From Motacilla alba alba (lineage: Eukaryota > Chordata > Aves > Passeriformes > Motacillidae), in assembly GCF_015832195.1 (NCBI RefSeq), contig NC_052017.1, positions 66,341,801 through 66,405,800 of the forward strand: DNA of 64,000 nt, given 5' to 3'. Positions 38,201-53,034 of the stretch are shown piece after piece (within the stretch, counting starts at the first letter, position 1; every line of letters begins with the position of its first letter). The notes under the pieces are model-generated. The model was not told the DNA's origin. It worked only from the letters and a program-made list of their open reading frames with translations, and did no database searches. A program made the position numbers and the translations under genes.

Positions 38201-41036
38201 CCATCTCCAGGGCTTCCCCACTCCCACCATTACCCCTTCTTGAAACAGAGTTGCCACCAAGGGATTTTCTGCCTCGTGGTCTCCTCAAGCTCTGGGGAAC
38301 AAAACGCATTTCCTACAGTTCTTTGCTACTTACTAACATTCAGTAGACTCCGCTAACTTTCATTCACTTCTGCTTTAAAAGCCACCTCATACAGTGCCAA
38401 ATCAAACATGGTATTTTAGGAAAAAGCAGGGTCCCAGAAGACACTGCACAGGGCAGTGAGTCTACAAAGGCATTTTTAGACATCGAGAACTGTAGCAGCT
38501 TAAAAAAAAACTTTTAAACCCCTGTTGTTTTATAGCTGAGCCTTTTCTTTCATACATTTTTCTTTCAAACACTCCCTCATCCCCCAAAGAGAATATTTTT
38601 CATTACCTGTACTTACTGTGACAGCTAATAGCCTTATGGATTAGTTCCTTAAGGGAACTGATTCAGCTAAGAAAGAGGGCATGAATTGTTCCCAAACACC
38701 ATTTAACATTTAAATTTAAGAGGTGAACATTGCAATAATCATTTTGTTAACAAGTCAGGAGAAGAGCTAAGCAGCAGCCATATAGCAATTTTAGCTTAAA
38801 AGATGCAGCTGCCATTGTGCACTAAACAAGTTTCCATGCCAGCTCAAGATGAGGTAACTAAGAAAAAAGAATCATCTTTTTTCTTTCTACAGGAAACATT
38901 TAGAGGCATAAAAGAAATTTTATACATGCGCCTTCTGGAGGTAGGCAGAAACCACAGAGAAAGAGGTGTGGTTTCTTTAGACACTATTAGAAGGAAGCCT
39001 TGTAAAAGAAAAAAACTCAATTTTTCTGTGTCCTTAGTGTTCTCTAAATTAATAAATTTCCTCCTTGGTGAGGCAGAAGTGATAAGCAGCTAGTAATTGC
39101 ATTGCTTTTGAGAGGTTTCAAGTTTCCAGAGCAACAGCATGCCTCTAATGCAGGGCTTGTCTTTGTTGCACTGTTGGCCCAAAGAAGAGCTCAAATTTTC
39201 TGTCTCAGCCAGCTTGCACACAAGCTCTGAAGCCTCTATCCCTCCTGCAGGATGTCAGCAGCCCAGACCTTGCTGGGTCCCCAGGGGATGCAGGCTGAGA
39301 AGCCATGGCTGCTTCTCAGGAAAGGAAAAACCAGTTGGGACATGGCTCCCCATGGTGTCATTGGGCAGCATGGATGCTCCCTGGAGCCAGCACATCCACA
39401 CAGGTCAGCATTGCTGTGGGCACAGGCTCACTGGCACTGAAAAGCAGGTAAAGCCTTCCCTTGCCAGACCCAGCCCCTGCAAGCCATTCAGAAGGGACTT
39501 GGGCAGCTGATCTGCTCCAGGTCCACACAGGTCTTTGTTCCTGTGTAAAAGGATGACTCACACGGGGTGGAAAAAGTAGTCCCTAATGTATTGTTACTGT
39601 GTTCATATTTGACAAGTACAGTACTATAATAAATAATGTAAAACAATGAATAAATAATGTCAGCGAGAAGATATGATTAGCTTAAAACTCAGTACCTCCA
39701 GTGCGTAGGATGCCAGAGGTCAGACACCAGAAGCTGCAGAGTTGTGTTGATGTGGTGCTCTGCTCAGACTTTCTAGATGGATGGAGCACTGTGACCACCC
39801 GCTGTCTCACTGAGCAGGGGTGGTGGGACAGCCTCTGAAGGCACACCAATGCCTGCAGGACTCACTCTGCTCTGAAATTAAATGTTGTTAGGACTGCTCT
39901 CTGGGACCGACCTCCTACCAGACAGGGAAGGCTCATGACCACGGCGCTCCTCCCTTATTCCCCAGGGCTGCCTCTGGTCAGGCCCAGCATCCACCCACCT
40001 CAGGAGCCACTTGAGGTGGCACTGCCTGGCCCAAGCTGAAATAACACCCCACACCGCTGTGCTCAGCCACAAGGACAATCCTGTCCCAGGACCCAGCAAC
40101 ATAAGCGGTCACTGCTTAATGTATGGGAACAGATGTAGTGTGAGTTGCCTGGGATGCAGGCTGGATGCTTCCTGAGCATCCTTCATGGCAGCCTCAGGAA
40201 GGGCACTGCTCTTGGCCCTGGGCAAGCAGTGACGCTTTGTGCTGATGTGAATTAAAAACATTATTCATTTCAAAATGCTACCTGAGGTTTGGGGCAGTTA
40301 TTTCAAACTGCTGAGCAGGGCTCCCAGTAGAAATACAGCATTTGGCTTAGGAAGGAAACACTTCAAAGCTAACTTCTGGCTTAGAGTAATTCTATTCTCT
40401 TACGACGTCTTTATTTCACTTGGCTTTGAAGAGATAGAGGAGTCAGATAATTAATTATAAAAGACAGTTTAAAAAAAAAATAACCAGTCATTCCAGAGTC
40501 TTGAAGCCCCAAGACAAAACTGATACACCAGTGACAACATATGGGCCCTTGTTAGTGTGGAACCAAATGCCTGCATCTGATCTCCATTAGAGAAGCCTCT
40601 GTTCACTTCCCTCACCCAAAACGATAGGGAAATCCATTTAATCTTCTTCAAACCATACGACAACACTCAGTGAGTTTTGTTTCCTCCCACGTAAAATAAA
40701 ATAAAGCAGCAAAATATGATAACAGCCCATCAAGTGATGTTCCAATTTTATTTATGCGATGTTCTGAACAGTTTGCGACAATAAAAGGAATGGGTACTCG
40801 AATGAGGTATTATGGTCAGCAGCTTGTGGGAAGATATATTTAGTTTGAATACTAATAATAGCCTAATAGCATCAAAGCAAGATAATGGAATGTGACAGAT
40901 GTTGGATGTTCTCTCTTTGCAGTGTGCCAGATGTATATTTAAAATTACTGTTTGCATGGCAAAAGGGCCAAGAGGCCTCACTTTTGGATTCAGGGCCCTC
41001 TGAGGCTGGGCTCTGGAGACAAGAATGCAATCCCCT
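35221..41036. other. Upstream intergenic stretch, simple repeats only
   Basis: AT-rich sequence with (CAAA)n-like tracts at about 35243-35310 and 35783-35825 and the A/C tract listed at 37567. There is a duplicated AATAAATAATGT word at about 39628-39660. No gene, RNA or clear transposon was recognised. Confidence 0.55.
37567..37668 (+). repeat. A-rich low-complexity tract with CC/C interruptions
   Basis: About 100 bases made almost only of A runs (up to 20) separated by C or CC on the plus strand. The Lys-rich and Phe-rich translations across it are artefacts of the tract. Confidence 0.9.
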
Positions 41037-41594
41037 TCTCGTGGTTTAACCCCAGCCAGAAATCCAGCCACTCACTCACTCTGCCCTGGTAGGATGGGGA
41101 AGAGAATCAGGAGGGTAAAAGTGAGAAAACTTGTGGGTTGAGATGAACACTATTTAACAAGCAAAGAAAAACAAGGAAATATCAGCTACTTTTTATTTTC
41201 AGGCAGGTGTTTGGCCATCTCCAAAAAACCATGGCTTCATAATGGGTAACAGTTACTTGGGAAGACATATTCTGTAACTCCAAATATTCCCACTGCCTCC
41301 TCATTCCCTGGACTTTTATATGCTGAGCACAATGCCATATGGTCCAGGACATCCCTTTGGTCACCTGGGATCAGTTGTCCCAGCTCTCTTACTCCACAAC
41401 TACTTGTGCGTCTCCAGCCTACTTCTTGTCAGGGTGGGGTTGAGAAGCAGAAGAAGTCTTGTCTCTGTACAAGCACAGCTCAGCAATAATGAGAAACATC
41501 TCTATATTACTGACACTGTTTCCCGCACATACTCAAAACACAGCTCCATGCTAATTACTGTGAAGAAAAATTTATCGCACACAAAATCAGCACA
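41037..41594 (+). mobile_element. Old solitary LTR of a passerine-type endogenous retrovirus
   Basis: The 5' end (TCTCGTGGTTTAACCCCAGC at 41037-41056) matches the start of a common songbird LTR. A 'cactcactc...gggatggggaaga' stretch and GTGGGTTGAGATGAACACTA follow. The later part holds an 'acatactcaaaacacagc' segment, and the end at about 41594 (...CAGCACA) corresponds to the usual ..CA terminus. No internal gag, pol or env sequence is adjacent, so this is a solo LTR. Divergence from what I recall of the family is considerable, implying an old insertion. Both borders are approximate and I could not confirm a target duplication. Confidence 0.75.
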
Positions 41595-44567
41595 CTCTCC
41601 CTAAAAATAGAAATGGCAAGTTATTTTTATCACGTATATCAATGTTTCTGTATAGCCTAGAGCATCCTCAAAGGTGGCATTGTCAAAATATTCACATGAA
41701 ACCCATTTATTTCCCTGTGCAGGTCATCCAGCAGTGAGCCTGGCTGTGTGGAGCAGTGCTTGGCAAGGTGCTGACTCCAGGCTGGCTGCCTGGACTGAGA
41801 TCCAAAGCTCCTGGGGGATCACTTCATTTGGGCAGTCAGACAGTGCCACCAGCAATTGGAGGAACCCTTTCCAAGAACAAATGCATGCATATACTACAGA
41901 CATTTTCTTGGAATTACGTTACTGTCAAGAATGCTCTGCACAATTGAGCACTATCATTAGGAAGCTTTTTTAGTATTTGCCCTTCAGTTTTACATTTGAA
42001 TAGGCAAAAAGTTATGTATAATGTCAATTGCCAGTTCATGTTATAGAAATAACTCTGAAAAGGGGTGTTGACCTCTGTGTTTTACTCCCACCACTGATAT
42101 CTGATACTCATTTCCGTGTAATTTGTCTGTCATATGAACTAAGACTGGATTACTAAACTCAGACAAAGCCCTTCACAGATTTTCACAAATATTTATCATT
42201 GATCCATATTATGCCCTGCAATATGTTTTTGTACACTTGATCAACGAAGTTTTACAGAAGCTGTAAATTAGAAAAATACAAGATCGGTGCTATAGACTGG
42301 GAGTTTCCAGCTCACATCCTCTCCAAATTGTTTGCTCTGTGAAACTGTCAGAAGGAAAATACAGAGACCTGCTTTAAGCCTCTGTAACCCATGCAGTAAG
42401 ACTTACTTTTCCACAAAAAACTCTCCAGGTTGGAGCTGTATTAGAATTAGAAGCTGAGATGAGACTATATTGTTAGGAATTACTCCAAAGAGCCAACATG
42501 GCCTTCCACACAGCTACTGTGTGATTTGCTAAATGACTGAGCTCTTTGCTGTGACATCAAAGTTCCCAGGAGATGCAAACAGTAAGCACACAGCTACATC
42601 TCTGTCCAGCATAATATCTTTTGGGGCTGTATCACTCTCACACCAGAGGATAACCCCTTTAGGCCTTCAACTGCACCCATCTGAACTGCTACCATTGTCA
42701 GAGCACTCAGGTGTTCCAGCACTTAAAGAAGTTGTTCTTACAGGCCTCTGCAGGAAAAAAATGATCTATTTTCACCCAGAGAACTAAGGAACAAGGAGAA
42801 TGAAACTTCTATTCCATGGTTAGATGGGAAAATGAGAGCTGAATCCTGTTTTTCTGGTTCCCAAACAGTTCCCTAAACATTAGCCTCTTTTTCCTCCCAT
42901 AACAGATTCAAGATGTTGCAGGATTCTGACATATGGATTTCCTCCTGCAGCCCAATGTTTTTGAGCATTTGGGGTTTGATCAGCCACTGTCACCACCATG
43001 TTTCTTCAAAGAGATGTCCTGAAGTGTTCTGATGAGCAGCTGCAACCCAAAACAGGGAGGAAAAGAAATGGTTCACAGATCCTCAGAGCTACTACGCAGA
43101 TATGTGGTTGGGATCAAAGGGGACTGCAGATGACAACAGCAGTGCTTAAAAGTGATCTCTAAAGTTGTGTTTTCTTGCACAAAGTTTTATATAACCACAC
43201 CACTTTGTTCTCAAATATTTGAGCAGGTTAGTGACAACGAATAAACTGTAATCATTATAACATGACAACATTTGAAGCCAGTGTGGTGAAAGTGCTTTTT
43301 ATTCCCAGGCATCCTACAGTCATCATCATCTTCAATATCTGACCATAACTCAGATCCCAGAAAGTATTAGAACGAACTAGACTGCCAACAATTGAATAAT
43401 TAAATACCTCCTTGATCAACTACTTCCTTTACACAGAGGCCTGTATGGTTATTATATTACACTGTCATCATTAAAATCTTTGGCTGGGTATGGCAGAGTG
43501 TACAACCCTCTGTTCTATGAAGTACAGTTAGAGCAATCCACCACTAGAAAATGTGGATTTTTTTGTTCAAATCATACGTGAATTTAAGAAAATTCAGCTC
43601 AGATACACGAAACTAACAATAGTGGCTACTAAGGAAAACTTTCCCAGCCACCAAAGGACTTCCCAAATGTCAAAGGAGCAATTTCCATAGGAGACAGACT
43701 ACAGTTCTCCCCTTTCTTTTCTCCCCTTCTTGCTCTCAGGCAATTTTATTTTTTTTTTTTTTTTTTTACTTTCTTAAGGCATCTCAGCATGGTGTAGACT
43801 CTATGAAATTTTCTGGTAAATTATCATTGAGGTACAAATATATACAGGTTTGGTAAGAAGCTCTGAACTCCTCTGACAACTAGTAGGTAGTGCTGTCCAT
43901 TTGCTGGCGAGCATGGTTCCATGGGAGACAATGTGAGCTCTGGGTGTGTGACCCAGTGGGAAACTCAAGGATATACAATGAGCCATGAAAATGCCACTCT
44001 CCAAAGAAGAGAGCCAGGAAATTAAAAGACAGAGATTCATCAATTCCCAGATCCCAAATAACTTCCAGCAGTTGTCGTACAGCTAATTATTTTTCATCCC
44101 AAACTCCTTCCAAAAATGACATGGGCTTTACTGCTCAAAATAACAGAACTGGGTATTGCTGCACAAGTCTGTGAGACTGAGACTTTCTGCCCTCTCCTTG
44201 AGCCCTGCCTCTTCCCAGCACCCTGTTCCTCAAACTGCAGCCTTTGCTTCTGCAATTCCTGCCTGAGACTCCGTAACCTTAAAACTCCAACCCCTCCATA
44301 CCAAATTTCCCACAAAGACAATGAAAGAAAATACATCAATAATATGTTTTCATGCACTTTTCTTCCACAGGATTTCCCACATATCTCTGTCCTTCAAGGA
44401 TGTGGTAAGGAAAACACTGGGACCAGGGGTTTGCTTTGCTGGATTATTAAAATGGCAAATGACCTTTAGTTTCAGTTGTGAATAAGCTATCATAATCCTT
44501 TGTGCCTTACCTTTCATCAAACACATATAACAATTTTTATTTCTATTTTCATTGTCTGTGCCCAACT

Positions 44568-44681
44568 GAAAAAAAACAAAAAACAACAAAAAACCAACCA
44601 AACAAAAAAAAAACAAAAACAAAAAACAAAAACAAAACAAAACAAAACAAAACAAAACAAAAAACCAAAACAAAAAAAAAG
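44568..44681 (+). repeat. (AAAAC)n-type simple repeat
   Basis: A run of A-rich units separated by single C or CC, with a regular AAAAC core at about 44632-44660. The Phe-rich and Lys-rich frames over it are artefacts. Confidence 0.9.
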
Positions 44682-44980
44682 CTTGACAGAATTTTAGTTC
44701 CAGGACATTTGTTAGTTGTGGCTACAATTGCTAGGCATACCTTTAGAGGAATTTGAATCAACAGTTGATCAATTTAAGTTAACAGTAACTGCACCAATGA
44801 AACATCCCAAGCCATGGTAACACTGAGGTAAACTATTTACTTTTGAATTTTTTCCAGGGTAGAGAAAATGGGAAGAATTGCAGAAGAATAATGGGATATA
44901 AGGAGTGCAAGAGCTGGAGGGACTGGATCAGGAGAGGAAATTGAGTGTGGGTATCACCAGAGATGCAGTGGAGTTCAACC

Positions 44981-45004
44981 AAAAAAAAAAAAAAAAAAAA
45001 AAAA
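44981..45004 (+). repeat. Pure A24 run, possible retroinsertion tail
   Basis: Twenty-four consecutive A bases follow a purine-rich stretch beginning around 44850. It could be the poly(A) tail of a small processed retrosequence, but I recognise no parent gene and no clear flanking duplication. Confidence 0.6.
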
Positions 45005-48000
45005 GAGTGAGCTACTGAAATCACTTCTTGTCTCAAAAATTGATATGTTCAAACTACAAGTCTAAAGATATGTTCAGGATTATATTCAAAGTAATTGAGT
45101 TTAACTCACCTAATAACCCATTTTCATTTGTGTCACTTTTAATGTATTTGTTGTTTTCAGCAGCATCTTGGCCACTGCAGAGTGGACCTAATGACAGATC
45201 TTTCTCACATCCCTTCCCCAACTCAGCATAACAGCATTTGAAAATTATGTCTTGCTTCCCCTATTGGTGGCTCTGACTGATTAGAAGTCATTTTGGATTA
45301 CTATATATCAACAAAATCCCTTGCTAACATTGCCAGCACATGCTCAAGGTCCACTCAAATTCAGCCTCTTTGCACTTTTCACTGTACTAACAGAAGTCAT
45401 TGTAAGGTTTCTTAATTTTCAAGCTTACTTTAAGAAAATGACAATTTAAAAAGCTAACAAAAAATTAAAATAGTAAGGGCGGCAAATCGTGAGGGCTTAG
45501 GTCTCATTCTCAAATGGGGTTGTAATCTTAAGTTTTCCAAACCTAGATTATTTCCAAACCAGACACTGATAAATTTAAGAATGGGATTTACAGCAAGATT
45601 GAGGTTTTACGAATGTAAAGTCTGTGCATGTGCTTTTGTATATAGAAGTGGCTGTGAGCCTAAGAGCATTTTCAGGTAATTAGCATGTGCCTTTTCTATA
45701 GAAACTTTCTCCAAAGTGCCCTGAGGTGATGCAGAGGACTCCAAAGAATTCTTTTCTGCAAAACATATCAGTCAGCAAGAAGACATACTTCCAGCCCACC
45801 AGCACTGCACACTTGCCTCTTCAACAGCCCCATGCTTAGGAAACTTTCTTCATGAGGAAAAATGCCATTGAAATGTTCTAAACTCCCATACATATATATA
45901 TATACATTCATACACTATTTTGGTATAGTACACAAGAAGAATCTAATCTTACAGAAACACAATTCAGTGGATAAATAGAATGGAATGGAAGACGCAAAGA
46001 TTTCATCTGAGACCTCAGACCTGTGCCTGACCTGAAGTATTTGCAAACTTGACCTTTGCAGTAATTCTGTTTGCAACTAATATGCATGCTGATTCTGGGT
46101 TTGGTTTGACCAGTTTCCATTTTTTATCAGTAGAGTTAGATTAGCTTATTGGAGACTGCTGCACTGTGACACATCCCAAACAACTACCAATGCACTAAAA
46201 CTCAGCAGTCCCATTAAATCAGACCTGTATGGGAGAAAAAGTAACTCAGTGGGGCAATAAGGACTGCTACTGCTTGTCATGCAGTTAGCAGAGAGAGCCC
46301 TCTTTGACTGTTCGCAGCCCAGTTTAAGGTATAATGAACTAGCAGTTAGAAGAAAAAATTTTTACTTGTAAATTGAGAAAGAAAGTGAAGATTTTCTTGC
46401 TCCTTTTCTATTGATTCACTCTTCAGAATCAAACTGACCTTGGAATTAATGCATAAATCTGACAAAGGACAAAACAATATTTAAATTACCATTGATAAAT
46501 GCCCAGCCAAAAGTAATTACTTATTCTACTGTGGCTCATTAAGAAACTGTTCCATTAGAGTTAAATAATGAAGGAGATGAGAGAGTTAAGGTTAGGGGAG
46601 CTACTGTGCAAATGTGAAAATGCTTGTAAAGTGCTCAGATTGTATTTTAAAAGGCATGATTTTTCTCCCACTTTCCAACCCACCTTATTTCTCCCTAGTA
46701 TCTCCTCACTGATGAAATGAATCTTGCCATATTTGCCTGTCTGCAGCTGGAAGCAATCAGGCAGACTACAAGGGTTTGCAGGGAGATGGTAAAGGGAGAG
46801 GGAGAAATGGATTTCAGAGGACTTAAGCTGAGCTCCACCATGGCTAGTCCAGCTGAGCTCAGAGAGCAAGAATATGTGGAGACAATGGACTTGAGCTGGG
46901 AGTGTTAGAGGGGGGTGGATATTGAACGGCAGAAGGACCCCAGTGCCATTATATAAAATAGGAAGGCTAGAATAGGGTGACAATATAAAACTGCTGGGTG
47001 GCACTGACTGTATTCACATAATTAGGTGTTATTCTGCATTGTGGTTTTGGCTGAGTATCCCAGCCCTATAATCCTGTTGCTACCATAACGAAAGACAAAA
47101 ATAACTGATAGAAATAATCTCACTTAACAGCTTGGCTTGACTTCTCCTGTTATGCTCCAACTTCACATTGCAATATCTCTGCAATAATTAAGACATAAAT
47201 GGACAGTGTTGAGCACCAAGAATCACTGATCATTTAACACAGAAATAGCCCATATGATTGTATCCCATGGCCAGCCCACTGAGTTTTACACTTCTGCCAT
47301 CCTCATTTCTAACAGTCTGTTCATTAGTATAGCTAAATACTTGGAAAATGAATAATTCTATTTTTTTAAGAGTGAAGAAACAGAAGTGTGACACTGTTTG
47401 CAATGATCCGTGCACACCTTTAAACAGCTCAGGTACTTTGCTCAGTGAAGTATGTTGAGGCTAGGACTCTTAGGATAACATGAATAAAGCATCTGGAAAA
47501 CTAACTTTGAAGAAGCAAACCCTTTGTATTAGTTACATAGCTTTGTCTGTCAAAAACCTAGAGTGATCTCCAAATGAGAGGAGCCGCTACAAATTTCAGA
47601 TGATACAGCTGCCCTGTTTCCATTTCAACTGGAAAAGCCTACTGACCTGGCTGCCTCTAACATTACCTGAGGTGAGACCCGAAGAGATACGGTGTTGGGT
47701 CAATAGATACTGATACCTGTGAATCCAATACTGATACCTGTGTATCTAATTCAAGAGTTTGCTTTCTGAAACTGTATCCACCTGCATTGCTTTTTATTAA
47801 CCACCCATTATGAGTGTGCCTCTGGCAAATTCACTGCTGATGGAAATGTTGGCACGTCCCTTGATACTGTCTAAAATGATTTATAAAGAATGGATAATGG
47901 GAGATATGCCAGTGAAGAGGTCAGAAGCAGTGTAAAAATCACTTGCCCAACATTCCCTGTCAGTAACAGGCTGGTTTGTTCCAAACTTCTTTGGTAAAAC

Positions 48001-48592
48001 TGGAGTCTTTCCAATGCCAGCTCTGAAAGCACACGCCACTGTTTTTAGAAGCATTTGGCTCTTCAATCAGCCTTTATTGCACTGTGAGGTGGCATAGACA
48101 GCTCTCCTGATATCTTTGCAGGAGACACAGTGGAAGGTGCTCCACCCATAAGAGCAGAAGAGTGAATTATGTCTTTTCACACACCAGACAAACCCTGCAC
48201 CCTTGCTTGCCATCAACACTGCAAAAAACCCCTAAAATGTCATCTGAAGAATTGGCTCAGGAGCTCTTGCTGCATGCTTTGTCTTTCTTGCCCTTGCTAC
48301 GATCAATGTCAAGCATTTTTCTGGGCTTCAGTCTAGCTCTCAGTCCCAGGAAGATAGAATGTATACATCCTTAAAATCTTTAGGTGACACTGCACATGGA
48401 TGGTGGTGATGACTTCACATTTGCAGTGGAAAAGTTCATCTAAGTGGGAAGTTTTGTGCACAGGAAGCTTTCTTAGAGCTGAAATAAGACACAGACTATC
48501 CAAAGCTTGTAGAGCTTCTGGAAAAACTAATGAAATTGGGGAGGGGAGGGTAGACAGAGACACAACACAAGACATGACACAGATGGCATGAC

Positions 48593-48630
48593 ACAGATTG
48601 GGAACAAAACTACAGATTAGGAACAAAACT
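48593..48630 (+). repeat. 19-base tandem duplication
   Basis: Units 48593-48611 and 48612-48630 (ACAGATTGGGAACAAAACT and ACAGATTAGGAACAAAACT) are adjacent and differ at one base. This is a recent local slippage or duplication event. Confidence 0.8.
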
Positions 48631-51600
48631 TTTTGTCTACTAGGCAATAGTCATACGTTCCTACTTTATAGGCATCACATTTGGACGGCCCAGAGCTACT
48701 AAGTTTGGGATTTTGTCTAAGTTTCCTCAGAGAATTTGCAAGAAGACATAAGGCAGCAGAAAGTATTGTCCAAGGATGTAGTCAAAAAGAGCAAAAATGT
48801 AACTGAATGCCCTATGGTGAAAATAAATTTGATAAACTCTCAGCTTAAAAGATAGAAGGACACCCAGTCAGAAATATGTCTTTCTGCTGACATACAGAAA
48901 CACAATTTTATGAGAGAGAAAAAACCCAAGTATTTCAGAAGGCAATTTATTTATGGCTTAACAACAATTAAACTAACTATTATTAAGTTAGCTGAAATGA
49001 AAAAGAAATCACTGTCAAATTGGAAAAGAACAACCCTTAGGTCAATATGACAAATTTGTTATCCTGCATGTGGGAAAACATCCCTTACAAAATTTGAACT
49101 TCACAGCTGGATGAGAACACATAGGCAAATTTAATGCAGAGCATGAACTGTTGGTTGTCACCATCCACAACAATGCACAATCAGAGCACCCTACATAAAC
49201 GAGAGGCAATCAGCCCCTCTCCATTTAAAGCTGCATAGAAATCTGGATTTACCAGCAAAACTAGGCTGTCTCCTTGTAATGCCAGGCCAAAGCTTTCTTG
49301 CAGATCTACTCAAAGCCACTGAATATTTGAAAAGGGTTAAATGGCAGATCTGAGAATCCCCTCAATCTCTCCATAGCCTCTGCCTAGCAGCATTGCATTT
49401 CCATTTGAACTACAAATGACCCTGTACACACAATCATGTAATTCATATTTATACAAACAGAGGGTACACTATGTATAATTTGAAAGATTTCTGGGAGGGG
49501 ATGCATCATAACTAAACTCCTACTTTTCCCTTGAGGAAACAATCCCATTTGGTTTTAGTTAACTTCAAAGGACAAAAGTATTTTTCCTTCTGTGTCAATA
49601 ATTTAGCAGAAATTTGTCATTTCTGTCCACAAATCCAGCTTTCAGAGTTGCCCTATCTCAGTGACACACACACCCACAAGCAAGCCTTCAATGTCCCCCA
49701 CACCCCCACACAAACACACAGAGCACAGCAACTGCAGCACAATGAAATGCTCCTGCAGCAATTTCTAGCCATGGAAATTGAGTTTAGTTTCACTGACTTG
49801 CCAGAAACCTCTCCGCACTGGGGAGTTGTATTTCCAAGCACATACCATGGGACCAGGACCTTTGGTGACATGTTGTTCCAATTTGATTGAGGTTGGGTTG
49901 CAGGCCAGGCCTTTCAAATCATAACCAGCACAGAAATTACCTCCTACAAAACACTGCAGAAAAGTGAGACTGCCGCAGCAAATCTGGGAAAGCTTCATTT
50001 TGGGGTCAATGCAGCTTTAAGCATTGATAACATTTTTTCTCCCCAGAACTTGTCCTCCTCTGTTTTGGAGGAGGCTGAAAGGACACTGTTTGCTTTCATT
50101 TGGAAATTTATGTGCCCTGATTGCCTAATTCAGAATTTGGAGGAGGAAAAAATTAAGTATGAACATTTAAAGGAACAGATTTGGATTAGAAAACATTGCG
50201 TATAAATCTTAGACAATCATCACTTTTTTCCAACCCATTCACTGTCTTCAGCACAGAGCTAGAAAGGCATTCTTTTCAAAACAAATTAATAAAAAAGTGC
50301 AATGATGTCTATTGTCTATAATAAAGCTACAGTTTAATTCATAGCTAGTCAAATTGTCCCAGTCTTAAACATCTGCAAATACGTTAGCCAGAGATGCAGC
50401 TGTGCCTCAATGGGACCAGCCTTAGCTCTGGGTGATGCCAGGTTGATACTCCCATGGTTTCAGATCCATGGCAGTCAAAGCCTCAGCATGGTCACTGTCC
50501 ATCTTCTCCAACTGAGTCCTGCTCAGCTCCAGGGTTAAATCTCCAAGTGTTTGCTTCTCTGCAAAAGCAGCTTCCTCACTTGTGAAACTGATTTTAGGTC
50601 AGACTACAACATTTCATAATGAATTATAATGTTTGATAGAGCTGTTAAAACATAGTAGGAAATGTTAATAGCTAGAACATGTTCTTAAGTGTATCCTAAT
50701 CATGTATCTTCCTTTCAAGTGCTTTAGTTTAATTTAGAAATTATTTGAATTATAAAATTCCACAGGGCTTTGGGCCGTATAAATAAGTCATATTTAGAGA
50801 TATAGGGCCAGTAGACTGAAGTAGTTTCTTTGACATATCATTGAGATTACACTAATTCAAACTCTCTGGAAATCTGACTCATAAAGTAGAGATATTAAAT
50901 GGGAAGTAACACTTTTAATATGGCTCACTCCTCTGTCAGCTGTATAAAGTGTAAGCAGGAGAAGGAAAAGTACTCCATTCTTACTTACACTAAGAAGTAT
51001 TTACATCAAATGGAAACACAAAGGTCCTTATAAAGGTATGTTATATCTTAAGACTGCAGGGAAAGTTATAGAATATTTTGAGCAGCTTGCTGCATTACTC
51101 CATTTCTCACTAAAAGCGTGACATGCTCAATAACATGCATTTCCTTGAGACTGTAATATATTAAATATTTGTGTAAGGGTTTTTTTTCTTTCCACATCTA
51201 TTAAATACCTAGCTGGAAAACTTGTAAGAGGTAATGAAGCAAGGCTCTAAGCACTAATGGATATACAAGAGGGCAGAAGAGAAATCTGCACAGGCAGCCT
51301 TAATCCTCCCTCTCATAACCTAATAGTTCCTCTTTCCAGTCTTCATTTCAGTGCTCTCTAACCCAAGGCAGCAATGAGACGGACAGGCCTCTTCCTTATT
51401 GTGGGTTTGCCAGATGTTATCCACCACCTGAGGGCCTCTTTGGTTGGACAAGCATATGCCTCAGCATTTGTTACAGGAGTCATGAATCACCGCTCCTAAA
51501 CTTTTAAATTAACGGCGCTGCCTTCACCCCAAGCAAACAGCTCTGTGCATGGAGCTAACTACAGTGCTTGTACGAGGCTCAGCCCTGGCAGCAGCCAGAA

Positions 51601-53034
51601 CACCCCCTCCACAGGCATGGGACAAGGCATATCGAGACAAAATCTGACCCAGTGCTTTGCAAAAAAACAAGTCAGAATCCATGATCTCAACAATACAAGA
51701 TGGATGATGGATGGAAAAAAACACATCTCTCAAGGGAATGGTTAATCCATCAGACTTCATTCATAGATAAATGGTGTTCTTCCTCTTTGTCGGGATCCCT
51801 ATTGCTTGGCTACTTCTCCTGTGGGATAAAAGTGAGAGAAGAGAGTCAGTACTTCATCTTCCCCCAGGGAAGAAAAAATCCTTTCCACATATGGATGCGT
51901 AAAGGAAAGATGAAAGAAGGAAGCCCACATGGGCTACTATCTTACAGGCCATCTAAAGCCAGGTTACAAACATAGATAGAAACAAGTGATTCAGTCTTTT
52001 AAAATATTTTTTAAAGTGTATATATTGAGCTGAAGCTGTTGTCAGTCTAGGTATAACATCAAGAAAAGAAGATTAAAGTCATTTTGCTTTCCTCCACTGT
52101 GACTAATGCAAAGCCATGTTGCTCCTTAATGAACAGTGAGGGATGTTCTGCTCCAGGACAGGAATTTTCCCGGAAACAGAGTTTGTTGATTGTCAGTGAA
52201 CTGGTTTTCCTGCCAATAGGTTAAGAATAAATTCACACCTTTGGGCTCTCTTGAGAACTATTCTTGGGCATGTTGGGAAAGATGAGGTTATAGTCCCCTG
52301 AGCCCTCATATTGAAAAAGGCCCTTATAGAGGAAAAGGCACTTATATTGAAAGTGGAAAACCACATATAAACATGTTGTGCTGATTCTTTATCCTTGAGA
52401 TGATCAGAACAGAGTTTAAAAACATCCTCAAGAGAAGAGAAAAATATCTCAGCACACAAGTTCATTCCAGTGCTGTGTCAGATCAATAAATGCATATGCA
52501 AATCTCTCATGGAACTTTGGAACACATTAAAAGGGAGCACTTCTTTAACATGATTCTGAGAGTCAGCAACAGCTGTATAAACCTAAACATCTACTTGCAT
52601 TCCAAATTGAGAACAGATTTAAAGATAACCAAGTTTTTTTTCACCTCTGAATGTTGAAGAGATGTTGATATAAAATTAAGTTTTTATTCACATTTACAGC
52701 AGGAATGAGGTAAAGAATATAAATGATGTAGAAAACTAAAAAACGGAAGGAAATGGAGGAAAAAAGAAGAAATAAGGCATATTCTGACTGAGTCTCCAAG
52801 AATTAGTGTTCAGGAGTATGAAATCTGTTACTGTGAAAATGCCACAATAGCGTTCAAATAAAAACCTGGGTAAGCAGGTTTTTAAAATGACTGTGTCTGA
52901 AGGAGGCTCTTGGGCTATGAAATCACACACTGTGAACCAGATCTAGTAACATTCAAATGTATGTCCTAGACAGGGCCTTTTATCTTAGAAGATTCCTAGG
53001 GACATACAGGATCAGGCAAAACACAGAGTTTTAG

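Noticed and set aside
46561..47004. Minus-strand open frame of 147 codons
   Set aside because: Ordinary AT-rich intergenic sequence with no recognised family, and a chance frame of this length is plausible in 64 kb.
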